From contig NZ_JBGTYM010000002.1 in assembly GCF_044142105.1 (NCBI RefSeq), forward strand, positions 496,001-560,000: a stretch of DNA of 64,000 nucleotides. Reading direction: 5' to 3'. Both the position numbers and the translations under genes were made by a program. The number at the start of each line of letters is the position of its first letter. Position 1 is the stretch's first letter. This document shows positions 40,183-48,543 of this stretch, piece after piece. This DNA comes from Pseudogemmobacter sp044142105 (GTDB lineage: Bacteria; Pseudomonadota; Alphaproteobacteria; Rhodobacterales; Rhodobacteraceae). The notes under the pieces are model-generated. The model was not told where the DNA came from. It saw nothing but the letters and a program-made list of their open reading frames with translations, and did no database searches.

Positions 40183-41700
40183 ATGGCCAGGCAGTCCCGT
40201 GCAGTCATCCGCAGCTTGATGGGGGCGGTGGCGCTTGCCGCCCTGACGGGCCCCGCGCTGGCCGAGACGGTCAAGATCACGCTTCTGGGCGTGGGCGATG
40301 TCTATAATTTCGAGGAAGAAGACGGACGCGGCGGCTTTGCCCGGCTGAACGCGGTGGCCAAGGCCGAGCGCGCGGCCAATCCGAACACGCTCTATCTGTT
40401 CAACGGTGACATGCTGAGCCCGTCGCTGATCTCGGGCTTTGACAAGGGACAGAACACCATCGACTTCACCAATCTGGTGCCTTTCGATCTGGCCGTGCCG
40501 GGCAACCATGAGTTCGATTTCGGACCGGAGAATTTCTTCGAGAAGATGAAGGCGTCGAAATACCCCTGGGCGGCGGTGAACCTGGTCAATGGCGATGGCA
40601 GCCCGATCGAGGGGCTGGGCGGCGTGTTGGTGAAAGAGGTCGCCGGGCTGAAGATCGCACTGGTGCCGGTGGCGCAGGATACCTCGCCCGAAGTGTCCTC
40701 GACCGGCAGCCTGAAATTCCTGCCCACGGTCGATACCGGCATCGCCGCGGCGAAGAAGGCGCGCGAGGATGGCGCCGATCTGGTGGTGGGCGTGGTGCAG
40801 ACCGATATGGTCAATGACCGGGCCATGATGGCGAGCCATGCTTTCGATGTGATCCTGTCGGGCGACGACCACACCTATGCGACCGCCTATGACGGGGTGA
40901 CGGCCTATGTCGAAACCAGCGTCGACGGGCAGTTCCTGAATCCGATCGACCTTGAGGTGACAGTGGGCGAGGAGGATGGCAAGCGGACGATCAGCTGGAC
41001 GCCGACCTTCCGCTTCATCGACACGGCGACCGTGACGCCCGATCCCGAGGCGACGGCGCTGGCCGACAGCCTGCGCGCCAAGATGGACGAGACGCTGGGC
41101 GTCGAGATCGCGACGCTGGAGGCGCCCCTGGACAGCCGCCGCAACGTGGTGCGGACCGAGGAAGCGACCATGGGCAACCTGATCGCCGATGCGCTGCGGG
41201 TGCAGACGGGGGCGGATATCGGCCTGATGAACAGCGGCGGCATCCGTGGAGACCGGACCTATGATGCCGGCGTGAAGCTGACCCGCCGCGACATCCTGAC
41301 CGAACTGCCCTTCGGCAATACCACCGTTGTCACAGAACTGCCGGGCAGCCAGGTCCTGCTGGCGCTGGAGAACGGGGTCAGCCAGATCGAGAAGGGGGCC
41401 GGGCGCTTCCCGCAGGTCTCGGGCATGACGATGACGGTGGATGTCTCGGCCCCGGCGGGCAGCCGGGTGAGCGAGGTCATGGTGGGTGGTGCGCCGCTGG
41501 AGATGGACAAGGTCTACAAGGTCGCAATCAACGACTACATCCTGGGCGGCGGCGACGGCTATGCCGCGCTGGGCGGCGGGCGCATCGTGACCGAGGGGGC
41601 GACCAGCAGCCTCGTGGCCAATGACGTGATGGCCTATGTCGAGAAGATGGGTTCGGTGAAGGTCGAGCTGGACGGGCGAATCAAGAAGATCGGCGGCTGA
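40183..41700 (+). CDS. periplasmic 5'-nucleotidase-like metallophosphatase
   Basis: This 505-residue protein has a signal peptide ending in GPALAE (about residue 28), a metallophosphatase domain and a C-terminal 5'-nucleotidase domain. Seen are LYLFNGDMLSPSLISGFDKG, VPGNHEFDFG, and the C-terminal NSGGIRGDRTYDAG and DYILGGGDGYAAL. Two metal sites are altered: the usual NDxHG is VGDVYNF, with Tyr in place of His, and the late GHTH is SGDDHTYAT. The enzyme may still bind one metal. AAGGAG precedes the ATG at 40183. A Pho-box-like repeat lies upstream and a strong terminator follows. Confidence 0.85.
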   Translation: MARQSRAVIRSLMGAVALAALTGPALAETVKITLLGVGDVYNFEEEDGRGGFARLNAVAKAERAANPNTLYLFNGDMLSPSLISGFDKGQNTIDFTNLVPFDLAVPGNHEFDFGPENFFEKMKASKYPWAAVNLVNGDGSPIEGLGGVLVKEVAGLKIALVPVAQDTSPEVSSTGSLKFLPTVDTGIAAAKKAREDGADLVVGVVQTDMVNDRAMMASHAFDVILSGDDHTYATAYDGVTAYVETSVDGQFLNPIDLEVTVGEEDGKRTISWTPTFRFIDTATVTPDPEATALADSLRAKMDETLGVEIATLEAPLDSRRNVVRTEEATMGNLIADALRVQTGADIGLMNSGGIRGDRTYDAGVKLTRRDILTELPFGNTTVVTELPGSQVLLALENGVSQIEKGAGRFPQVSGMTMTVDVSAPAGSRVSEVMVGGAPLEMDKVYKVAINDYILGGGDGYAALGGGRIVTEGATSSLVANDVMAYVEKMGSVKVELDGRIKKIGG

Positions 41701-41723
41701 GGCGATTTTCAGCACCGGGTCGG

Positions 41724-41749
41724 AAAGGGGGGCTTCGGCCCCCCTTTTT
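41724..41749 (+). terminator. strong Rho-independent terminator
   Basis: AAAGGGGGGC pairs with GCCCCCCTTT around a short TTCG-type loop, followed by TTTT. It lies 23 bp after the nucleotidase stop codon. Confidence 0.92.
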
Positions 41750-41851
41750 CACTGGCGGCACGCGGGAAGACGGATGCCGCGCCAACCGAGGAACCGCGGG
41801 CGGGGGGCGGCGTTTTCACCGGGACAGGATTGCCCGCAAAGGATGCCTTGC

Positions 41852-42091
41852 ATGTTGACCGGATCGATATTCGTGATCTTCCTGATGGTGTCGGTCGGGG
41901 CGATCCTTGCCTTCTGGCTGTATATCTGGCTGCCCGCGACCATGGCGGCGCGGCGCCAGCGCTCGGCGCTGGGCTGGGTGATCGTGACGCTGTTCCTGTC
42001 GCCACTGATCACCCTTCCGCTGCTGGTGCTGCTGGGGCCGGCGCCGCGGGCCGGCCTGTCGGGGACGCAGCTTCAGCGGGGCTGGCGCTGA
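41852..42091 (+). CDS. small two-helix membrane protein
   Basis: This 79-residue protein has two hydrophobic segments (SIFVIFLMVSVGAILAFWLY, and WVIVTLFLSPLITLPLLVLL) separated by the basic loop MAARRQR. No family is recognised. The ATG at 41852 was chosen because AAAGGA lies 8 bp before it; an in-frame ATG at 41843 is too near that site. It stands alone after a terminator, with the next gene convergent. Confidence 0.6.
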   Translation: MLTGSIFVIFLMVSVGAILAFWLYIWLPATMAARRQRSALGWVIVTLFLSPLITLPLLVLLGPAPRAGLSGTQLQRGWR

Positions 42092-42114
42092 ACGGCTGGC
42101 GGTGGTGACCCGTC

Positions 42115-43011
42115 CTATGCGGTAATCGCCGCCAGGTGGCGGGCAAAGCCGGGCGTGGCCATAAGCGCGCGGCAGCGGGCGAAGCGGGTGTCGGCATAGG
42201 CGCGGAAATCGTCGGCTGGGTTCTGGTTGGCCAGTTGCAGCAGGCCCCAGAGCGTCCAGAGCAGGTCGCACATCGCCTTGTAGATCACCATGCGGCCATG
42301 GTCGGCGGCGGAAGGCGGGCCACCGAAATAGGCCTGCAGCATCTCGCTGTCCTGATCGGCGTCGAAACCGCCTTCGACCGACAGATCGCCCAGATCCCAC
42401 ATCGGATCGTTCATGCCGCAATATTCCCAATCGACCACCCACATGCGGTCGCCGGTGTCGAGGAAGTTCTCGCACAGGGGGTCGCAATGACAGGGGGCAA
42501 GGGGAAGGGGGTGCGCCGCCAGCGCGGCGCGCACGGTCTGCGCCTCGTCCAGCACCTGATGGTAGCCCTCGGGCAGGGCCACGTCCTTGCCCGACAGATG
42601 GCCAAGGTAATCGTCGATCATCGCGAAAAGCTCGAACCGGGCCGGGAAGACCGCGCCGGAGCGGTGAAGCCGGGCGAAGATCTGACCGGCGCGGGCGGGG
42701 CTGCCCTTGCGGCTGCGGAAGGCCTGCGGAGACATGGTTTCGGTCCCGTCGATGAAGCGCGTGATCATGATGCCGCTCGCGGGATCGGCATGGATCACCT
42801 CGGGCGAGACGCCCGCCGCCGCTGCCGCGCGGGCGGAGATGGCCTCGGCGGCGCGGTCGATATAGTCTTCGGTGCCCTTGCCGGGCAGGCGCAGGACCAG
42901 ATCGCCCAGACGATAGACCCGGTTCGTCAGGCCGCCCATGCGTTCGGGCACGGCCCCGGCCAAAGCGGGCATCTTCTGGCCGAGGGCGGCGATTTCTTCC
43001 AGATCGGTCAT
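42115..43011 (-). CDS. choline kinase-like phosphotransferase (APH fold)
   Basis: This 298-residue kinase-like protein has the Brenner motif CHCDPLCENFLDTGD (catalytic Asp and Asn) and the metal Asp in MWVVDWEYCGMNDPMWDLG, characteristic of the choline/ethanolamine kinase and LicA group. The N-terminal glycine loop is GLTNRVYRL. It probably phosphorylates a small alcohol such as choline. It is divergent from a methyltransferase gene; the 80 bp between them contains an 8-bp inverted repeat. Confidence 0.87.
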   Translation of the reverse strand: MTDLEEIAALGQKMPALAGAVPERMGGLTNRVYRLGDLVLRLPGKGTEDYIDRAAEAISARAAAAAGVSPEVIHADPASGIMITRFIDGTETMSPQAFRSRKGSPARAGQIFARLHRSGAVFPARFELFAMIDDYLGHLSGKDVALPEGYHQVLDEAQTVRAALAAHPLPLAPCHCDPLCENFLDTGDRMWVVDWEYCGMNDPMWDLGDLSVEGGFDADQDSEMLQAYFGGPPSAADHGRMVIYKAMCDLLWTLWGLLQLANQNPADDFRAYADTRFARCRALMATPGFARHLAAITA

Positions 43012-43030
43012 TCACGTCATCCTCTTGTCA

Positions 43031-43056
43031 CGCGGAAAGGTTCCACATTTTCCGCG
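43031..43056. promoter_or_regulatory. CGCGGAAA-N10-TTTCCGCG inverted repeat
   Basis: An exact 8-bp inverted repeat with a 10-bp spacer lies in the short region between the divergent kinase and methyltransferase genes, where a shared operator would be placed. There is no T run. Confidence 0.45.
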
Positions 43057-43091
43057 ACCTGGCTATGGTGAAGCGGCAACAGGCGGGGGCG

Positions 43092-43709
43092 ATGATGGCG
43101 GAACATGATGGGCATCTGGGGGCGGTCTATGGCGCGAAGGCCCCGGAAGAGATCGCGGCCGTCTATGATGCCTGGGCCGAGACCTATGATTCCGAAATGG
43201 CGGAAGCGGGCTATCGCCATCCCACCATCGGCATGGCGCTTCTGGCCCGCCATCTGCCCAAGGGCGCGGGGCCGATCCTGGATGCGGGGGTGGGCACGGG
43301 GTTGACCGGGGCCTGGTTCGGCATCCTGGGCTGGCCGGAAGTGCATGGCATCGACATTTCCGAAGGGATGCTGGCGGTGGCCGCGCGCAAGGGGGCCTAT
43401 GCGCGCCTGTCGCGCGCGGTGCTGGGCGGGCCGCTGGACATGGCGGATGGCGCCTATGCCGCCGTGATCTCGACCGGGGTGTTCACCACCGGCCATGTTG
43501 GCGCCGAGGCATTGCCCGAACTGCTCCGCATCCTGCGGCCCGGCGGGGTGATGGTGCTGACGGTCAAGGAGACGCTGTGGCAGGGCGGTTTCGAGACGGC
43601 GCTGAAGGGCCTGCCGCTGGATCTGCTCGAGATCACAGACCCCTATGTCTCGATGCCCGGCGAGGCGGCGACCACGCCCAGCCTGGCGCTTGTCGCGCGG
43701 CGGCGCTGA
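43092..43709 (+). CDS. class I SAM-dependent methyltransferase
   Basis: This 205-residue protein starts with the pattern YDAWAETYDSEMAEAGYRHP, found in Williams-Beuren-type and UbiE-like methyltransferases. SAM motif I is ILDAGVGTGLTGAWFG, with GIDISEGMLAVA at strand 2 and ILRPGGVMVLTVKE at motif III. The substrate is unknown. The start codon is uncertain: ATG at 43092 is used here, and an in-frame ATG at 43065 would add nine residues. It ends 7 bp before the convergent membrane protein gene. Confidence 0.85.
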   Translation: MMAEHDGHLGAVYGAKAPEEIAAVYDAWAETYDSEMAEAGYRHPTIGMALLARHLPKGAGPILDAGVGTGLTGAWFGILGWPEVHGIDISEGMLAVAARKGAYARLSRAVLGGPLDMADGAYAAVISTGVFTTGHVGAEALPELLRILRPGGVMVLTVKETLWQGGFETALKGLPLDLLEITDPYVSMPGEAATTPSLALVARRR

Positions 43710-43716
43710 ACGGGTC

Positions 43717-45426
43717 TCAAGGCAAGGCGGCCTTGAGCTTTTCCGCATAGGCCGCCGCATCGAAACAGGCCTCGCGGCGGAAGATGCGGACCTTGGGGTG
43801 GTCATAGACGCGCCAGGGTTCCTGCGCCCAGGAGTCGTCGAAGGGCAGGAAGGGCAGCGGGAAGCCGCGGTCGATCGCCAGAGCCGGGGCAAAGCAGGCC
43901 TGACCCGAGAATAGCGCGGCATAATGCGCGGTGGTCAGGGGGAAGCGGTCGGGCAGGCGGGGCATGACGCCGGACTGCCGATCCGAGGACAGGATCAGGA
44001 AATCGCTTTCGGCCATCAGCGCGGCCATGGCATCGGCTTTTGCAGAGCTGTCGGGGGCAACCATCTCCAGCGTCTTCAGGATGAAATGCCCGTCCTGATC
44101 GGGCCAGCGGCGGTTTTCGCCCGGCGCGACCGCGACGATGACGGGCAGGGCTTCGTCCCAGCCGGTCTCGTTCAGAAGCGTGGTGCCCGCGGGCAGGGTC
44201 CAGAGCCAGAGCGAGGCGGTGACGCGGGGATGCTGGCCATCATGCAGCCGCCAGGCGCCCGCGCCCCACCAGAGGGCGAGGAGGAGGGGAAGCGCGGCGC
44301 GACCGCGGCGGAGAAGCGCGTCTGGGGCAAGGGCGGCGGCAAGGGCGAGGGCGGGCAGCGCGGGCGCGGCATAGCGCAGCACGGCGATGGGCGAGACAAG
44401 GGGCGGCAGGACAAAGGCCAGGGCGGCGGCAAGGGGCAGGGTCGCCGCGCGCCAAAGCCGCGCGGCGGGCAGGGCAAGGATCAGCGCGGTGACGACCGGG
44501 CCGCAGCCGAACAGGGCAAAATCACGCAGGAAAGGCAGCGGGCCATATCCGGCAAGCCATTGCCAGTTGGGCGGAAAGCCCCAGTCCAGCACCACGGCGC
44601 CAAGGTCCTGGAAATCGGTGATCCAGTGCTGCGAGACAGTGAAGATGCCCGCGAAGGCGAAGGGATTGGCAAGGCGGAAGGTGATCAGCGTGACAACCAG
44701 CGCGGCCAGGAGGCAAAGCCCGATCCGCCCCCAGCCCATGCCGTGCCGCCGTGCCAGAACCAGCGCGGCAAGGCCGGGCAGGGTCAGCGCGCCGCCGGTG
44801 ATCTTGCAGGCCAGGGCAAGGCCAGTGAAGACCCCAGCCATGGCGGCGCTGCGCAGCCCGCCTCGCCCCGTCGCAAGAGCGGCCATCGGCACCAACGCCC
44901 AGGCGGTGGCGGCACTCAGCCAGGCCTCGACCGTGAAGAAATTGGCCAGTTGCAGGGCGCTGGGTATGGCGGCGTAGAGGGCCGCGGCCAACAGAGCGCG
45001 GTGGTCGCCCGCCAGGAGCCGCGCCGCAAGAAAGACCACCAATATGGTCAGCCCGTCCAGAATGGCGCTGATCTGGCGGCCAAGATGCATCATCTCGAAC
45101 CAGCCCGTCTGTCCGGTCGCGCGGGCGGCGAAGGTCACGGCCAGCACGGGCAGATCGCCATAGACATGGCTGCGGTCGCCCAGATGCGGGTTCAGGGGCG
45201 AGGCCTCGGCCAGCCAGCCCGAAAGACCAAGCCCGGCATGGGCCGGATCGTCCAGCGCCCGCGCCATGTCCTGGCTGACGAAAAGCATGTGACGCTCGTC
45301 GGGGTGCAGGCCCGCGCCCTGATCCCAGTCGGTGCCCGCAAGCCGCGCCCAGAGGGCAAGGAAGAGCAACAGCGTCAGAGCCAGCAGCACCGGCAGGGCT
45401 GGGTCGAGGCGGGTCTTGCGCGGCAT
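43717..45426 (-). CDS. polytopic GT-C-type glycosyltransferase (GT39-like)
   Basis: This 569-residue protein has about eleven membrane helices and a periplasmic C-terminal domain. The first loop has GLHPDERHML with the acidic pair expected of GT-C enzymes that use polyprenyl-phosphate sugars. Later conserved parts are GRQISAILDGL and LACKITGGALTLPGL. It shares the HPDE loop and overall plan with the protein at 49599-51242. It is 8 bp downstream of glf on the minus strand, so the two form an operon. Acceptor and sugar are unknown. Confidence 0.72.
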   Translation of the reverse strand: MPRKTRLDPALPVLLALTLLLFLALWARLAGTDWDQGAGLHPDERHMLFVSQDMARALDDPAHAGLGLSGWLAEASPLNPHLGDRSHVYGDLPVLAVTFAARATGQTGWFEMMHLGRQISAILDGLTILVVFLAARLLAGDHRALLAAALYAAIPSALQLANFFTVEAWLSAATAWALVPMAALATGRGGLRSAAMAGVFTGLALACKITGGALTLPGLAALVLARRHGMGWGRIGLCLLAALVVTLITFRLANPFAFAGIFTVSQHWITDFQDLGAVVLDWGFPPNWQWLAGYGPLPFLRDFALFGCGPVVTALILALPAARLWRAATLPLAAALAFVLPPLVSPIAVLRYAAPALPALALAAALAPDALLRRGRAALPLLLALWWGAGAWRLHDGQHPRVTASLWLWTLPAGTTLLNETGWDEALPVIVAVAPGENRRWPDQDGHFILKTLEMVAPDSSAKADAMAALMAESDFLILSSDRQSGVMPRLPDRFPLTTAHYAALFSGQACFAPALAIDRGFPLPFLPFDDSWAQEPWRVYDHPKVRIFRREACFDAAAYAEKLKAALP

Positions 45427-45434
45427 GGCGCGGA

Positions 45435-46568
45435 TCAGTGCCCCGCCCGCGCCGTGCCCTGGCGCGGGGACAGCCGGTCGATCAGCGAGGCGCCCAGGTC
45501 GAGGGCGGCGCGAACGGCCTGATCCATGTCGAGATAGCGGTATTGCCCCAGCCGCCCGGCAAAGCTGACGCCGGGGGTGGCGGCGGCCAGCGCCTCATAC
45601 CCCGCCAGCATCTCTTTCTCGCGCAACAGGCGGACGGGGTAATAGGGGATGTCCGCCGGGCCGCAATCGCGGGAACTTTCGCGATACAGGATGGTGCCCG
45701 AGACCTCGCGCCAGGGCGAGAAATGGCGGTGCTCGGTGGTGCGGGTATAGGGCACGGCGGCATCGGCCTCGTTCATCACCGGGATGCCTTGCTGATCGCC
45801 GGTGGCGCGGATCTCGGCGAAATCGAGGGTGCGATAGGCGAGGCGGCCCAGCCGATGGCCGAAATAGGCGTCGATCGGGCCGGTCCAGACCAGATGATCG
45901 CCCGCGGGCGCGGGGGAAAGGGCGCTGTTCAGGTGAATGTCGATCGCCGGATGGTCCAGCATCGCTGCGACCATAGCGGTATAGCCTTGGTCGGGCATGG
46001 CCTGGAAAGGATGCAGGAAATAGCTGTCGTCATATGTAAAGCGGAAGGGCAGGCGGGCCAGGATCTCGGCCGGAAGCTCGGTCGCGGCGACACCCCATTG
46101 CTTTTCGGTATAGCCCTTGAAGAAGGTCTCGTAGAGCGGGCGGCCCATCAGCGACAGGGCCTGTTCCTCGAAATTCCGGGGCGGGTGGGGCAGGGTCACG
46201 CGCTGCGCCGCGATATGGGCGCGGGCCGCGTCCGGCCCCATGGCGGTGCCGAAGAAGGCGTTGATCGTGAGAAGGTTGATCGGCATCGAGAAGACGCGCC
46301 CGCCCGCCCGCGTGACAACACGGTGGCGATAGGGGATGAAGCGGGTGAAGCGGTCGAGAAAGGCCCGCACCCCGGTATCGGCGGTGTGGAAGATATGCGG
46401 CCCGTAGCGGTGGACCATCACCCCGGTCGCCGCGTCTTCGGATGTGTGGCAATTGCCGGCGAGATGATCCCGCGCGTCATGGACCGTCACGCGATGGCCG
46501 ACTTCGGCGAGGCAGCGTGCCAGCGTGGCCCCGGTCAGCCCGGCGCCAGCGATCACCACATGCGCCAT
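45435..46568 (-). CDS. glf: UDP-galactopyranose mutase
   Basis: This 377-residue flavoprotein converts UDP-galactopyranose to UDP-galactofuranose for surface glycans. The FAD site is VVIAGAGLTGATLARCLAE. Conserved parts are HRYGPHIFHTADTGV, the active-site FKGYTEKQWGV, YDDSYFLHPFQAMPDQGY with RFTYDD, and the C-terminal GRLGQYRYLDMDQAV. The ATG at 46568 is the family start. It heads a minus-strand pair with the GT-C gene and is divergent from the GT2 gene at 46705, so the region makes galactofuranose-containing glycan (inference). Confidence 0.95.
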   Translation of the reverse strand: MAHVVIAGAGLTGATLARCLAEVGHRVTVHDARDHLAGNCHTSEDAATGVMVHRYGPHIFHTADTGVRAFLDRFTRFIPYRHRVVTRAGGRVFSMPINLLTINAFFGTAMGPDAARAHIAAQRVTLPHPPRNFEEQALSLMGRPLYETFFKGYTEKQWGVAATELPAEILARLPFRFTYDDSYFLHPFQAMPDQGYTAMVAAMLDHPAIDIHLNSALSPAPAGDHLVWTGPIDAYFGHRLGRLAYRTLDFAEIRATGDQQGIPVMNEADAAVPYTRTTEHRHFSPWREVSGTILYRESSRDCGPADIPYYPVRLLREKEMLAGYEALAAATPGVSFAGRLGQYRYLDMDQAVRAALDLGASLIDRLSPRQGTARAGH

Positions 46569-46704
46569 CTGCCCTGTCCCTGCCTTCTTGGTTCGGCCGC
46601 GCCGATCCGGTTGCCACCCCGGTATGGGGCTGATAGCGGTGCAGGATAAGGGCGCCGCCGCCAAATGCAAAGTGCGCCCGTCACTGGGGAATGGGGTTTC
46701 CGTC

Positions 46705-47412
46705 ATGCCGACCCTGTCGGTCATCATGCCCGCCTATAACGAGGCCGGGTCCATCGAAGCTGCGGTCGGCGATGTGCTGACCCATATCTGCACCGTCGTG
46801 CCCGAGACCGAGATCATCGTGGTCGATGACGGTTCGCGCGATCAGACGCCTGCCCTTCTGGCGGGGCTGGCGGGGCGCGTGCCGCAGCTTCGCGTCGTCA
46901 CCCAGGCCAATGCGGGCCATGGCCCGGCGCTGTTGCGCGGTCTGGCCGAAGCGCGGGGCGAGGTGCTGCTGCTTCTGGACAGCGACCGGCAGATCGCGCT
47001 TGAGGCCTTCGCGGGCCATTGGCGGCAGTTGCAGGACGAGAAGCTGCTGGGTCTGATCGGCATCCGCCGTCCGCGCAATGACCCGCCGCACCGGCTGGTG
47101 ATCACCCGGCTGATGCGGGCCGCAATCGCCCTGACCTTTGGCCGCAGCCCGCAGGATGCCGGCGTGCCCTACAAGCTTTTGCGCCGCGAGGCCTGGGCCG
47201 AGGCCGCCCGGCTGATTCCCGAGCGGGCCTGGATCCCCTCGGTTCTGGCCGCGATCGTGCTTTTGCGCCGCCATCCCGACCGGGTGCGCGAGGTGGTTGT
47301 CACCCATCTGGCGCGCGACCACGGCACGTCGGCGCTGAATTATCGGCGCCTGGCGCGGTTTTGCCGCCACGCCTTGGGAGAAATTCGAAATCTCCGTCGC
47401 GATTTGCGGTGA
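46705..47412 (+). CDS. GT2 glycosyltransferase, polyprenyl-phosphate sugar synthase-like
   Basis: This 235-residue protein has a single GT-A domain without membrane helices. Seen are LSVIMPAYNEAGSIEAAV, EIIVVDDGSRDQT (nucleotide-sugar site), and the metal site LLDSDRQIALEAF in place of DxD. The size and the GVPYKLLRRE stretch resemble dolichyl/polyprenyl-phosphate mannose or glucose synthases (DPM1/GtrB type). It could load the lipid carrier for the GT-C proteins of this island. The ATG at 46705 begins the first strand. Confidence 0.78.
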   Translation: MPTLSVIMPAYNEAGSIEAAVGDVLTHICTVVPETEIIVVDDGSRDQTPALLAGLAGRVPQLRVVTQANAGHGPALLRGLAEARGEVLLLLDSDRQIALEAFAGHWRQLQDEKLLGLIGIRRPRNDPPHRLVITRLMRAAIALTFGRSPQDAGVPYKLLRREAWAEAARLIPERAWIPSVLAAIVLLRRHPDRVREVVVTHLARDHGTSALNYRRLARFCRHALGEIRNLRRDLR

Positions 47413-47488
47413 AGGCCGGCGACTTATCGCCTAGCGTTGGAGAAAGCTCGTCAAAGCGTCGCGAGGACGCTGTGCCAAGGATTGCCCG

Positions 47489-48532
47489 ATGCCGTTTCGC
47501 CGCCTGACACTTGCCCTTCTGCCGCTGCTTGCCGCGGTGCTGTTCAGCCTGACGGGCACCCAGGCCCAGGCGCGCAACGTGCCGGGATCGGCCTCGGCGA
47601 TGGGCATTTCCATCGGCGAGGTCGTGACTGGCGAACATCAGAACTTCATTAATGACTTCCTTGCCAGTATCGCCAGAAGCGCTGGCGTTTCGAGCGACCG
47701 CATCAAAATCGTGAGCGTCGCTCCGGGGTTCCTTGCAGATGACGGCGATCCGGCCGCGATGGGCGTCGAGGGCGTGTTCACCAATGGCGATCTCAGCTTT
47801 GCGGCGAATATCGGGTATCGAAACATCGACACCGACACGCTGGACTATGACCTGATGACCGGCGCGGCGCTGGTGGGCGGCGCTGTCGGGTCGGACACGC
47901 TTCTGTTCGGTGGACTGCTGCTGGAACACGGCAAGGGCGACACTCTGGCCAATGACGGCACCATGGACCATGACGGGATCGGCCTGACGCTGGGCCTGTC
48001 GCGCAGCGTGGGCGAGGCAACATCGCTTAGCGCCACATTCGGCCATATCTGGGCAAGCTATGACTTCACCCGTTCGGGCGGTGCGATTTCGGGCAGTTTC
48101 GATGCGACCCGCAGCTTCCTTGACCTGTCCGCCGCGCATCGCATTGTCAGCGGCAAGGCCACGACCGACCTGAATGGCGGCTTGCGCTATGTCACCCAGA
48201 CCAATGATGCCTATACCGAACTGGGCGGCGCGGCAGTGGACAAAACGACGGGAGAGAGCTTTGCCGTGGTCTTCGGTGCGCGCACGACCTTCGACCTTGA
48301 AAACGGGATGAACACCTTTGTCGAGATGGATCTGAGCCAGAACATCTCGGCTTCGGACAATCTGCCGGTCGGTCTGCACGAGGCCTATTCCTCGGACACG
48401 CGCGGGCGGCTGGGCGTGGGCTTCGCCACCGGCAAAAACGGGTTCAACTTCGAGACCGGGGTCGGGTCGAATTTCGATGAGGATGGCTATTCCGGCATCG
48501 ACGCGCATCTGAGCCTGAACCTGCAATTCTAA
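47489..48532 (+). CDS. outer-membrane beta-barrel (autotransporter-type) protein
   Basis: This 347-residue protein has a signal peptide (cut near TQAQA, residue 28). A short N-terminal part and then alternating strands follow: GFADNIGYRN-like FAANIGYRNIDTD, LLFGGLLLEHGKGD, GLTLGLSRSVGEATSLSATF, RSFLDLSAAHRIV, and a terminal strand ending LSLNLQF with the C-terminal Phe required for barrel assembly. It is 12 bp before the exosortase-like gene and lies in the same transcript. It may export or hold a surface component; the substrate is unknown. Confidence 0.75.
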   Translation: MPFRRLTLALLPLLAAVLFSLTGTQAQARNVPGSASAMGISIGEVVTGEHQNFINDFLASIARSAGVSSDRIKIVSVAPGFLADDGDPAAMGVEGVFTNGDLSFAANIGYRNIDTDTLDYDLMTGAALVGGAVGSDTLLFGGLLLEHGKGDTLANDGTMDHDGIGLTLGLSRSVGEATSLSATFGHIWASYDFTRSGGAISGSFDATRSFLDLSAAHRIVSGKATTDLNGGLRYVTQTNDAYTELGGAAVDKTTGESFAVVFGARTTFDLENGMNTFVEMDLSQNISASDNLPVGLHEAYSSDTRGRLGVGFATGKNGFNFETGVGSNFDEDGYSGIDAHLSLNLQF

Positions 48533-48543
48533 GGGCGCGGGCC

